Shown here: in pieces, positions 23,024-33,570 of the stretch
Numbering within the stretch: position 1 is the stretch's first letter
Layout: every line of letters starts with the position of its first letter
NCBI GenBank assembly: GCA_019915015.1
Contig: JAHBBC010000017.1
Span: 372,001-436,000 of the forward strand
Length of the DNA: 64,000 nucleotides
From: Auriscalpium vulgare
Lineage: Eukaryota; Basidiomycota; Agaricomycetes; Russulales; Auriscalpiaceae
Direction: 5' to 3'
Position numbers and translations under genes: made by a program
Notes under the pieces: model-generated
Database searches by the model: none
Told to the model about the DNA's origin: nothing
Seen by the model: the letters and a program-made list of their open reading frames with translations, nothing else

Positions 23024-24658
23024 ATGCCAGGCCTTCCTCTCGCGAACACCTTTTATCTCAATGCACCTGCTGCGTCGGCCCCACACTCATACAACCCTCC
23101 TTTCCGATCGTGGTCGATTCTCCCAAGGGTAGTCATCACCAGGATTCTGACCTTTCTCGATCGTGGCGATTCCAAACTCAAGACACAACTTGTACGGGCG
23201 ACTCATGTCTGTCGAAGCTGGCGTGCTGCGGCATTGTACTCTCCATCCTTATGGGCAGATATCCTGATAGATTCCAGCACCTCGGACGGTGCTCCTAATC
23301 GGGCGGCCCAGTTACTGGCGCGGGGGGCTCCCCTTCCCATCAGTTTGACGTTAGTAGGGATGCACCTGCACCCTGGGTGGCTCCAGATGCTCTTGCACTC
23401 ATTTCATCGGTTTGAATCCATCGACATCGCCTCCTGTACTATCGCAGAAGAAGATTTCCGCCTGTTCGGCATCATCATTGGCTCGCAGGCTCCCCTACTT
23501 ACGGGGTTCCGTCTCTGTCTGGACCAGGAGATCTCCCACAACATGATACCTATGTTTCGCCCTGCTCTACTTACTCCGCGCCTCAACTCTTTCTGCCTGA
23601 GCGGGAAGAACACCCTCCCTTTGCAGTGGAGTACCTTTCCACCTTGGTTGAATACATTGACGCATCTGTCGCTGGTGGTCGAAACAAGCGACAACTCCTC
23701 GGTGCAACTTCAAGATCTCGACAAGGTGCTCGACTGCCTAGAGAGCATAAAAGGCACACTCGAAATCCTCTCTCTGTCGCGCCTTCGCTTGCGTGTTCCC
23801 GAAGGTCGATCATGCAGGCCCGTGGCACTTCCGAGACTGGAGGCATTCCAGATGGAAGGCGACTTGCAGGATATCATTCTACTATTCGCATGCCTCGATA
23901 TTGGCAAATCCACGATCCTGCACCTGGCCCCTGACATCACAGACGGTGACAATATTACAGACCTCTTCGCACTTTTGGCCGGCAGACAGGAGCGTATCGG
24001 ATGCCTTCGCTTCCTTTCCTATGACACCGACCATATTGGGTTGGAGGCACACCGCTACCCGCCAGGACGCGACCGCAATTATGATCTCATGGATGAGCCC
24101 CTCCTGCAAGTCCACGTCACAGGCGATATCGACATCATTCCCGAAACGAGTATCCAAGTGATGCGGAGCATGTGTAGCATTCTTCCGGACCAAGCGTTGA
24201 CGGTACTTGACGTCCCGCATATCTCAAACCGTGGTGAAATTTGGACTGCAGACACGTGGCGATACGTTCTGGAGGGTGTGCAAGGCATTCAGGAAATCCG
24301 AGTGGAGGCGATGATTGCCGATGCGTTATGCGAGGCGCTGGGCTGGTGGCACCCTTCCGCATCCGCTGGTCACCAGTGGTACCACATCCACGGCCTATAT
24401 GAGGATCGCGAGTATTTTCTCCCCGACCTGAAGCGCCTTATCTTGGAGTGCGTCATCCTTCCGGACTCGTTTCCCGAGTGTTTAGATGCTCGTGTCGAAG
24501 CAGGATGTCCTCTCAGGTCCCTACGGGTCACGTTGTGTCGCAATGAGGAGTTGGATGCGTGGCGAGAGACGCTGCGAGATGTCGTCGATGACCTGGCGAT
24601 CTACGAGCACCATTATTCGAAAGAACTCATGGGTCTAGCAGCGCAGTATAGTTTCTAA
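23024..24658 (+). CDS. F-box protein, agaricomycete type
   Basis: A single open frame of 544 residues starts at ATG 23024 and ends at TAA 24658. Residues about 30-80 hold an F-box (LPRVVITRILTFLDRG, then THVCRSWRAAALYSPSLWAD), with the CRxWRxxAL..SLW ending typical of mushroom F-box proteins. The rest alternates short leucine-rich blocks (TLTHLSLVVETS, TLEILSLSRLRLRV, LKRLILECVILPDSF), as in the many agaricomycete F-box/LRR-like proteins. These act as substrate adaptors of SCF ubiquitin ligases, contacting Skp1 through the F-box. The target is unknown. It converges with AceTr copy 3, whose stop is 217 bp away. Upstream exons between 22689 and 23024 are possible but not needed. Confidence 0.85.
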   Translation: MPGLPLANTFYLNAPAASAPHSYNPPFRSWSILPRVVITRILTFLDRGDSKLKTQLVRATHVCRSWRAAALYSPSLWADILIDSSTSDGAPNRAAQLLARGAPLPISLTLVGMHLHPGWLQMLLHSFHRFESIDIASCTIAEEDFRLFGIIIGSQAPLLTGFRLCLDQEISHNMIPMFRPALLTPRLNSFCLSGKNTLPLQWSTFPPWLNTLTHLSLVVETSDNSSVQLQDLDKVLDCLESIKGTLEILSLSRLRLRVPEGRSCRPVALPRLEAFQMEGDLQDIILLFACLDIGKSTILHLAPDITDGDNITDLFALLAGRQERIGCLRFLSYDTDHIGLEAHRYPPGRDRNYDLMDEPLLQVHVTGDIDIIPETSIQVMRSMCSILPDQALTVLDVPHISNRGEIWTADTWRYVLEGVQGIQEIRVEAMIADALCEALGWWHPSASAGHQWYHIHGLYEDREYFLPDLKRLILECVILPDSFPECLDARVEAGCPLRSLRVTLCRNEELDAWRETLRDVVDDLAIYEHHYSKELMGLAAQYSF

Positions 24659-24874
24659 CCTTCTGTATGATACGTATCCTCGTCCGCAAGCCTATTTTCG
24701 CAATTATGCATGGTTCTCTTCAATCCGCTGGTGCCCAAAATGGATGATTTTTCGTAGATAGTCGAACGCGCGGAGTCTGTGCTACCACAACCCTGTGTCG
24801 ACTCGTACTGTGCGGAGTGCAGCATTCCTCTACATCGATCGCGAGCGGAAGCACCAGGCTCGTTCAAAGCCAAC

Positions 24875-26063
24875 TCAGAACCCACGCTTCTGGAGCGAGC
24901 CAAGCGGGAGCGTGAAGATGTCGTTGGAGGTGAGGAGCTCCGAGAAGCCGACGTAGTACGCGATGAGCGCGGTGAGTATGCCGAAATACCCCCCGGCCTT
25001 CGTCGCGCCCGTGCTCCGCACCAGCTCGCCTGCATACCGAGACTCCTCAGCCTTGCACGCCACACGGTGATCAAATAAGGCGAGACGCACCGACGGCAAG
25101 CAACATGAACGTGAGCGTGAGGAAGGTGAACAGTATCACCTGCGCAGCCGTGCGACGCAGAGCCGCGACGCTGCACCACAATTAGCATGAAACGAAGGAA
25201 TGAAGTTAAATGGAATAGACGCACAGGAACAGGAAGGTGACGGCCATCCACGTGAGGAGGAAGATACCAATGGCATCGTGGATCATGAACCCACCCGCAG
25301 CCTCGTCCGCCGCATACGCGGCGCCGATACCGGTGCCAGGTATGAGGATGGCTGCGTAGGAGAGCCAGAACGTGCCGTACAACGAGAACACTGTGAAATG
25401 GAAACCATTGCGTCAGTGTTTAGACAGTGGTCACATGGGAATCGGGGTGAGGGCGCGAAGGCGAAGCGGCGAATAACGTGCGACTAAAGCTCTCTGTAAG
25501 AAGACCGCAGCATGAATTGATGGGAAGAGAAGCGAGAGCATGCGCGGGAATGGTCATGCAAAGCAGGTACGGCGCACGTTGAGGGAAAATGAAAAGAGGG
25601 AGGGAGGAGGAAAGCGACGAACCGGTAGCACCGAAGGTGTTGGCTGCGGTGAACTCCCACATGCCGGCGAGGAACTGGGCGAGGCCACCGCAGAAAAGCG
25701 TCATGCCAACGACGACGTTCGGCACAACGATGTGACGCGCATGTGCATTGTAGAGCGAGAGGATGAGCGTCGTCGATGCGAACGAGAACAGGCCACTGTA
25801 GCACCGGAACAATGATCGCATCGAGGGGGGAGATTGACGATCGTGTAAGGCCACAAGCATACGTGGGTGAGCACGATGGTCAGCTCTGGACTCAGTAGGT
25901 AGGAGAGTGGCGGTACGTACAGAGGACCCGGGTTCGCGAGCGGGCGGTAGTACGGGGAGGGGTTGTATCCCGCGGCGATGAGGCCAACGGCACCATGATT
26001 GTGCAACTCGTGATGCGGGGGTGTGTTGGCGGAGACGATCTCGGCTTTCTCGACGTCGGGCAT
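24875..26063 (-). CDS. Acetate transporter-type membrane protein (GPR1/FUN34/YaaH), copy 3
   Basis: Five exons join in phase: complement of 24875-25029, 25091-25170, 25225-25390, 25623-25795 and 25921-26063, giving 238 residues. Exons 2, 3 and 4 have exactly the lengths of copy 1 (173, 166 and 80 bp). The protein begins MPDVEKAEIVSANTPP and rebuilds NPGPLGLFSFAST across the first intron. It keeps LAQFLAGMWEFTAANTFGAT, FMIHDAIGIFLLTWM, VILFTFLTLTFMLLAV and YFGILTALIAYYVGFSELL, and ends LPLGSLQKRGF. All six predicted membrane segments and the signature are intact, so it should be functional. Family role is proton-coupled acetate uptake or ammonium export at the plasma membrane. Expression on acetate is likely from the family, not shown here. 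Confidence 0.92.
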
Positions 26064-26211
26064 GGCGAATCGTGCAGGGCTGTGCGTAAGTGTGGGGTAT
26101 GGGAAGACGAGGGCGGGGTAGAGAAGTGCCTGGAGGCCATGGCTTCTTGTGCGCGAGTTAAATGAAGAGTCTCTGCCGAAAGTGTGCGTGCCCGCAGTGT
26201 GATTGCTTTGA

Positions 26212-26223
26212 GGTCAGATGCCC
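26212..26223 (-). promoter_or_regulatory. Shared promoter word of AceTr copy 3
   Basis: GGTCAGATGCCC (plus-strand reading) lies 149 bp before the ATG at 26063, the same word and distance as in copy 1. GTGCGCGAGTTAAATGAAG at 26149-26167 parallels the GTGCGCGAGATAAATAAAG of copy 1 and is the likely core promoter. Confidence 0.45.
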
Positions 26224-27135
26224 CGCAGAAGCGTCGTAAAGGACCTATGGCCGATGGCAATGCCTTCGTGCGGGGTACCGCTTCCGTCGCATGACCCACA
26301 GCAACTTATGAGTACGTCCGCGCCTCGGCGGCTCTCGACTTAGCCAACATCGCGCGCCCGAACTCGGATCCGGATGTCGCGATGGTCGGAAGATGTAATT
26401 GTACGTACCATCAACCTGGACGTCTGCGGCCCTCCGTTCGTCTCCGCGTCCAGCCTCCTCCGCGCTTGCTGCCCGGACAACTGTACCTTTTTGCCGACAC
26501 TCTTGGGTCACAGGTCGCGAATGAGGTTTGATGAGCGTAGCTGCAAGAATGAAGCACCTCCATGTCACAAGATTTGACCGCGAGGTGAGGTCTAGAGCTA
26601 GTTGAGAGCTAGAGGAGTCTGGAGAGACGAGGCCGCGCCATCACGCCGGCACGTGCTGGCAGCGGCCCGGCCGGCTGCCGCTGCCTGCTGTAAGGTCCAT
26701 CCAACCTCAGCCCGGGCGCACAACATGCACGACGTGGTTTTAGCATTCGTTGAGACCGTTCGGCATCTAACTGGCCGACTTGCGGCGGGCAGGATGTGCG
26801 CAAATGTTCGACGGCCGCAAACAGGGTAACTCGCGCCGGCAGTGTTAGTCTCCGTTGCCGACCTTCAAGTTGCGCGGAAGACAATCGTTCCTACGGTAGT
26901 GCTAGTGAACAGCGGAGCTGACTAGGAATATTGTTGGACTCCAGTTGAAACAGGAGGGGATGCATTTCGAGGCAAAGGGGAATACTAAAGCAGCAGTGGC
27001 TGTTGCCAAAATATAAGCGCTTCAATGTCGTTCTAGTTTCTCAGTTCCGTGGGGTATACTATAGTACATACATGTCCTGACCATCCATCGATATGAAGTC
27101 GTGAAATTATAAATAAATCGTAATAGCAGCCGTGG
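26224..27135. other. Intergenic region, nothing recognised
   Basis: There is no supported coding sequence. The short minus-strand frames at 26245-26568 and 26609-26884 carry no motif. From about 26930 the sequence becomes AT-rich and probably contains the 3' end of the next minus-strand gene. Confidence 0.4.
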
Positions 27136-29327
27136 TCACGGCAGCGTCAGGGCGCTCAACGTCTTCCCCTCCCTGCTCACAGCACACAGGACATACCGCA
27201 GCTGCTCCACAGTGCATGCATCCGCCGCCGCCGCCTCCCCGCCTCTCAATAGCGTAGCGAAGACGTCCTGCTCCGGCGCGACGAGCGCGCACCACATGCG
27301 CTCGCCCGCGGACAGTCGCGTCTTGACATCGCGCAGCGCTCTGCGGACCTTGCGCACTGCACATCCGAAACGAGCGTGACCGGCGAGCGGCATGGGGAAA
27401 TACAATCATACATACCTGCCGCCGGCGCGTCCGGCACCATAGCGATGCGGTCCGTGAACTTCGGGGCCTTGACAAGTGCGGCTGCCCGTGCGCGCAGCGC
27501 GCCGGCAGCTGCGACGCGAACGAAGCGTGGACCGTCGCGAGTCTCCGCAGTGGCCCCCTCTGCGTAGGCGATGCTTTGTCGGAGGATGTCGAGGGCATCT
27601 GGTACGTGCTGTTCGACGCTGGCAAGGGCGGTGTTCATGTCGCCGAGGTGCTCCGCATCGAGGGCCGAAAAGCCGGGGCGGGTGAGAGCTCGTGCGTGGA
27701 CGAGGGCGCGCTTGAGCTTGCAGAGTGCATGTAGCAGGTTTCCGTTGATTCGTGCGAGTGGGGTGCGCGGCGTGGGGTAGAATGTCGGTAAAGGGAGTTG
27801 TTGGACGTGGCAGGCTGGGACTCGGTGGGAGTGGGATGGAGGCGTCGATGGCAGGGGCGGGAGATCAACCTGTCAGCAAGGTTATTGATGTACAGATTGG
27901 CGGACAGATGACTGCGCACGGTATAGACATCGTGTACCACTTGCAGCTCAGTGACCACACTGCCCCTGTCGTCGGCCGCGCGACTGTCCACATAGGCTGG
28001 TGCATGCAGACACCGCGCTGTAGCCCGTAGTTCTTTCCTCCAGTACGCTTTGAGGTCGGCGTAGGAGACCTCGATGATGTCGATATAGTGGCGGAGCTCG
28101 TCCAAGAGGGCCGTCTCCTCTGTCAGCGGGCAGGCGAGCACTGCGAGATGGGGATGCGCAGGTCAGTAACACGATGGAGCACGGGCGTGGTGCAAATCAC
28201 CAGCCGCGCGCACGCCCTTCCAAGGCTGAAGGACATTGAGCTCGAAAGATTCGCCTAGATCGACGACAGCCCATCGCAGCGTCGATGCACGCTGTAGGCG
28301 GTTGTCCAGCTGATGGTGGGCAGCCGCGCGCGACTTGATCTCGTCGGACAAGTCGGCCGAGTACAACTCGGCGTAGTCTTTCAGAATCGCCACGGACTCT
28401 GCGAGGCGACTCTGTGTGCTTCGGACCAGGAGACAGATGTGATTTATTGTGGACCTTCGTACACTCGTGTCATCCTGCACGAGCGCCTGTAGGCGCTCGC
28501 AGAATCGCACCAGGATACTCATGTAGGCCGTCACTCTCGATATCCTCCTCGCGCCGAAATCCTTCGGGGGACACGCCAGCTTGTCATCATGCTCCTTGAG
28601 CAGCATAAAAAGGGCAAACTACCGCTGCCGTTAGTCTGCGATGCTGCACGACATATTCAGAAAGTGAAGACGAACCTGGCTGATCATGCCCCCACCATGG
28701 CCCATCACGGACACGCGCGGGCTGCCAAGGGAAAATCGCTCGGGCGAGCGTGTCTGCATCCTCCCGCGTCTGCTCCATCGCCACCCCATACGCCCCAGTG
28801 CAAACCCCGTGTGTCCTCAAGATCTTCGGTGTAAGGCCGTCATTGTCGCGCTCCCACTCCAGATCGGCGATCCGCTCGCGGAGCTCGTCTATAATCACAA
28901 TCCGCGCGTCCGAAGACACAGGTGGGCGACTTGCGTGATGGAACTCGAGTGAAGCTGGTGGGCCTGTGTGGGGTCCAAGACATCTTCTCTGATCATGGAG
29001 GAACCAGTATGAACCGCAGGTTGTGGTTGGCGACAGCCGGGAAAGAACGTCCATGCGACCGAGCAGTGGGTCTGACCTGGGGCTGTAGCACGAAGCGCTC
29101 GATGCTTGGGAGTGGGTGGACTGAGGTGAGGGCGTCGCATGGTGGTTGGCAAGCCGTCGGCACGCGTCAGCTCCTCTGTTCCGATATGAAGGGTGCCGCG
29201 CAGATCGCTGGCGTCCACATCCCGAGACTGTTGGGTACTCCAGAAGGTGGGATTGGCGGTCCGTCTCTTCGTGCGCAGTGCGAAGCAACCCGGTCTGCGC
29301 GTCGAATTCAAGAACGAGCTCGAGCAT
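27136..29327 (-). CDS. Hypothetical helical protein, multi-exon
   Basis: On the minus strand, exons about 28606-28200, 28140-27890, 27765-27425 and 27360-27136 read through to the stop at 27136. A further upstream exon at about 28918-28730 reads IVIIDELRERIADLEWERDN, which looks like a coiled coil. The body is mostly amphipathic helix, for example RLAESVAILKDYAELYSADL, LDELRHYIDIIEVSYADLK and VRRALRDVKTRLSAGERMW. No signal peptide or enzyme motif is visible, and I do not recognise the family. The 5' end is unclear: frames to 29327, or to 29654 (MGDTKSARPAYAITS), may be first exons. A 93-bp segment between the upstream exon and the main body is repeated at 50008. Confidence 0.5.
28640..28732. 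repeat. Dispersed 93-bp repeat, copy 1
   Basis: This segment begins GATGCTGCACGACATATTCA and ends GGGCTGCCAAGGGA. It matches 50008-50100 with about four substitutions and no gaps. Flanking sequence differs on both sides. On the minus strand it carries TTCCCTTGGCAG at one edge. Confidence 0.9.
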
Positions 29328-30206
29328 TAATACTAGGATGATGATGCTATGGAGGACTGGTCAGGAAACGGCGGACAGTCGCAGCTCGACGACGTACGAG
29401 GGCCGCGTAGGGCTGGACATCAAGGAAGATGCTGAGCTCTCGCTGGCGGTGACCGCGGGACTGAAGGTCGAGGGCGGAGGGAGCCGTTTCCGCCGGGGAA
29501 ACAGCGCGGTCGACGATGACCACTGGGAGCGAGCTGGGGAAGGCGACCGAGGTCGATTCGATGTGATTGCATATGCAGGGCGCGCACTCTTTGTATCGCC
29601 CATCCTCGAGTCTTCTGCCAGCCGCCCCCGCCCATCGGCGGGTCGCGTGCCAACTTGATAGAAATAAGTACACGTCAGTATCTGGTCGGCAGTGGGCACG
29701 GTATATACATGCACGACGAGTGGGTGGGATGACTAGAACGGTTTCTAGACACGTACGTCGCAGGTACCACGTAGCCAGAACCGACTACGGCGTGTACTTG
29801 TCGCTTCCGATACGAGGAGTTGCTGGAACCGTGACGCGTTCACCACAAGGGGCTGGTGCAAGACTGGGCTTGTGTGCTTCATCGACTGATTGTCATGCAT
29901 CATGGCCTCAACGTTTTCGATATCTTCGGCCAACGAGCGCACCGTCTTCATTCCGATGTCCACCGGAGGTGAGGAGAAGCGACTTGGAGAGGCAGAGAGT
30001 ACTAATGACGTGCAGCGGAGTTCCGGGTGGCGGTGCAGCCCGCACTGAACACTGCCGCAAACAACGCCCTTTTTTTCACGCCTCTTCGACATCAACGACA
30101 ACCATGCAAACATCCAAGATCATCGTGCAGGCGCTCCTCTTGAGGCTTAAACAACACAAAGTCCCCTCCACTGACAGTGCGTTGCTGGAGTATCAGAAGC
30201 CATTAA

Positions 30207-33200
30207 ATGCTCATCATGATCCATATCAAAGGCAATCAGTCATCTTATGAATCGCAAAGCAGAGCTACCCTTGTCACATCCCTTGCACTTTTGCGGGAGA
30301 TTGGTGAACTTAGTGTGCAAGTGCCGTACATCAAGGGTGCTGCTGGGGTACTACTGAGAGTCATCATGATCAGTGATGTATGTTTTCCCCTCAGTTACCC
30401 AGTTATGCCTCAGATCATTGATAGTTAGTACCACAGACACTGAATTTAAACAAGGCTCAATTGTGTGAGATGAATTACAGAATATCAGAGCTAGCCAGAT
30501 TTCTGGAAGAGGCTACTACTTATGCTAAAGATCATAGCTGGACAGTTCCTCCAGATCTGCAGCATACTTTGGAACTGTGGCCCCAGTATGTTCAACTCCA
30601 AACTCTTGTCAGCCTTGGTGGAATCACACAGAACACTGATCACTATGCTTATTCGTTAGGGAACTGGAGAGCATTGAGAATGCACTGGCTCAATACAACA
30701 ATGAAAAGAAGAAAAGATTGCCTCTTCGGTTTTTAGATGGAGGTTCAAAGAAAAGAATCAGCTACTGCAATAAAAGGCTCAATCACCTTACTAACAGCTA
30801 TAAGGTATGATTCAATCAAATGCACACTGTTTATGGCAACTAATTTGCTATAGGCATCTTTGTTATTCACAGTCAAAGCCAATGCAGATTTTGATTCTCA
30901 GGTATGCTTGATATTAATGATATATCTATGGTCAGGAAAGTAATGATATTCCAAAATGTAGCCTCTCTTGACCAATCACAGGTACATTCTTCTACATATA
31001 TATAATATATAATCTCATGCTTTTACAGGGCTAATAATAAAATCCCAGCTCATTCTCCTACTTTCTTTGGACGTGATACTCATATGACGGCAGTACTGGA
31101 ATTATTAAATGATGCAAACAAATTGCCTGTACGAACAGTAATTCTTGGTGCAGGTGGTATTGGAAAGACCACTTTGGCGTTGGCTATCCTTCATCACCCT
31201 ACAGTGGTGCAGAAATTCCATGAGAGAATCTACTTCATTTCATGTGAAGGATGTCTTTCCACATCCATGCTGATGAATGAGATAGCAAAAGTGCTAGGCA
31301 TTCAAAATGACTCAGATAGTTCATTGAAAGAACAAGATATACTTTCATATCTGGAGTCTTCCCCCAGCTTGCTGTGTCTAGATAATTTTGAAACTTTATG
31401 GAATGCTAAATCCCAAATCAAGCAAACAGTCTCTATGTTACTGCAAAAACTGGGCTCTATCTTGTGTGTTTCTCTGTTAATCACTACAAGAGGTTTGGAA
31501 TGTCCAGAGGGCATTGTTTGGTCAAAGCCAGTCTTGCCACCTTTGCAGCCACTGAGCTTTGAAACCTCTCAGAAAGTATTCCAACACATATCAAGCAAAT
31601 GGGATGAGTGGGCAAACAGATTAGTCCAAGCTGTGGAGGGGCTTCCTCTAGCTCTTACAATTGTTGCTCATCTTGCTCAATCACAAGAATGTGAATCTCT
31701 GTGGCAGCAATGGGAAAAGACAAATATCAGAACTATTGAAAGAGGCAAAGGACATCGTCTGACAAGTCTTGAGACTTCAATTGAATTATCTATCGAAGGA
31801 CATGGCCTACAATCACATCCCACCGCTTTGGTTATTTTGAGTTTATTGGGGATGCTGCCTGGTGGCTTAGCCCCAGAAAGGTTAAACTGTTCTGAATACC
31901 TGTTTCCAGATACTCAGAGCACAAAAGAGAGTGTGGATGCTCTTTTGAAGCGTGGTCTTGTATATCAGTCATTTGATACCCTGCATGTGCACCCTTTAAT
32001 TCGTTATTACAGTCAAGAGCACCTGCCCCTATTAGCAGAACATATGGAGTTGCTCAAACAACACTATCTTGATCTTACTCTAAAAAACGGAGCTCGTACA
32101 ATAATAACTACAGAACAATTGCTAGAGTACAAAAATACAGGACACATTCTATTGCACTGTTTGAGAACCCAAATTCCTGACAAAACACTTGTGGAGGCTG
32201 TTATTAATTACTCTTGGCTTACTACTGTAGAATCAGGGTCATTTGTGCCAGAATTATTTGAATTATTAGAGCAAAAAATAGAGTTTCTATCTCCTGAATG
32301 TATTATTGACTACCAAGTGGAGTGGGGAAATTGTTTGAATGATTGTGGAAGCCTTTCACAGGCACATTCACTTTATTCAAAGGCCTTGAATTATGCAGAA
32401 AAACAAGGAGATGAACTATACCAGGCAAAATGTTTGCTATACCTAGGCCGCTTTCATGGTCATCACTGTGAATATGATCTAGCTCGATCATATTTTTCCC
32501 CGGCCATGGGTATCTATAAGAAAAACAATATTCTCAAAGAACAAGCACGTATTTTTTGTCAATTAAGTGAGATCTCTAGAGTGCAATTGCTCTTACAAGA
32601 TGCCAAAGAATGTGCTATAAAATCTATTGAGCTATATAATCAGGTTGAAGATGAAGATGATTCTATTGGCTATTCATGGATGGCTCTAGGTCAGGTATAT
32701 AGATTGGAGCTGAATGTTGATGAAGCAAGACTGTGGTTTCATAGAGCATTGGAGATTTTCACCAAGTCAAATAGCCGAAGTGGGCAAAGCCTTATATATC
32801 AATCACTTGGAAATACATATATGGTGGAAAGAAAATATGACATAGCTAAAGAGTATTTTGCAAAATCACTGCTCTTACACAGACAGATCAATAGGTTGGA
32901 GTCTGAAAACTTTATTTTGGATTTGTTAGGAGAAGTTCATTTAGCAATGAATGAATTTGAAACAGCACTGGACTTCTACCAACAGGCTGCAAAGATACAT
33001 CAACGCCATCATGATCTTACAAGTCATGGTACATCTCTTCGAGGAATTGGACATGTGTATCTCAATCAAGGACAGCATAAAAATGCAATTAATTATTTGA
33101 ATCAGGCCATTGCCCTGCATGAATCCTGCAGTGATATTAGGCGATTAGGAGAAGACTTAGAAACATTGGGAAAAACATATTATGATATGTATCAACCAGA

Positions 33201-33570
33201 TAGTGCCAGAGAATGTTGGGAGAAAGCTCTGGCTATGCATACACAAGTAAATAATCCACAGTCACTAGTATACACAACTATGGCATTAGGATGGATTTAT
33301 TCTGATAAAATGGAGACAGAAATTGCGCGTACATATTTCTTCAAGGCATTGGCACTCTGTGAAAAATGGGATTACTCTGCATTACATGCTAATATTCTGA
33401 GGTCTCTTGGAAGAACATATGTATTTGATGGTGAACGTGATGTAGCAATTCAATGGTTCAAAAAAGCCTTGAAGATTCAGGAAAGGTTTAATGACCCTAT
33501 ATCTGACAAATTTGTTGAAAATATATTGTCAATATTGACAGGTGGGGGTAGGATTGAAAAGGGTAACTAG
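30207..33570 (+). CDS. NLR-type protein: helical N-domain, NB-ARC, TPR
   Basis: Exons 30207-30377, 30437-30585, 30660-30804 and 30854-30901 lead into the long exon that ends at 33570. A small exon near 30940 may sit between them, and an alternative ATG lies at 30104. The N-terminal part (VPYIKGAAGVLLRVIMISD, then EMNYRISELARFLEEAT, then ELESIENALAQYNNEKKKR) fits the helical bundle found before NB-ARC in many mushroom NLRs, likened to the HeLo/MLKL N-domain. SPTFFGRD precedes the P-loop GAGGIGKTTLA (31147-31179). Walker B is SLLCLDNFE, a later motif is LLITTRG, and GLPLALTIVAHL follows. From about 32300 to 33540 there are roughly ten TPR units. Fungal NLRs with this layout are thought to sense non-self and trigger cell death. 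The gene is clearly AT-rich compared with its neighbours. Confidence 0.88.

Noticed and set aside
28640..28732. Reading the 93-bp repeat as an exon followed by a true intron
   Set aside because: The implied intron would be only about 32 bp, shorter than fungal spliceosomal introns usually are. It is reported only as a dispersed repeat.
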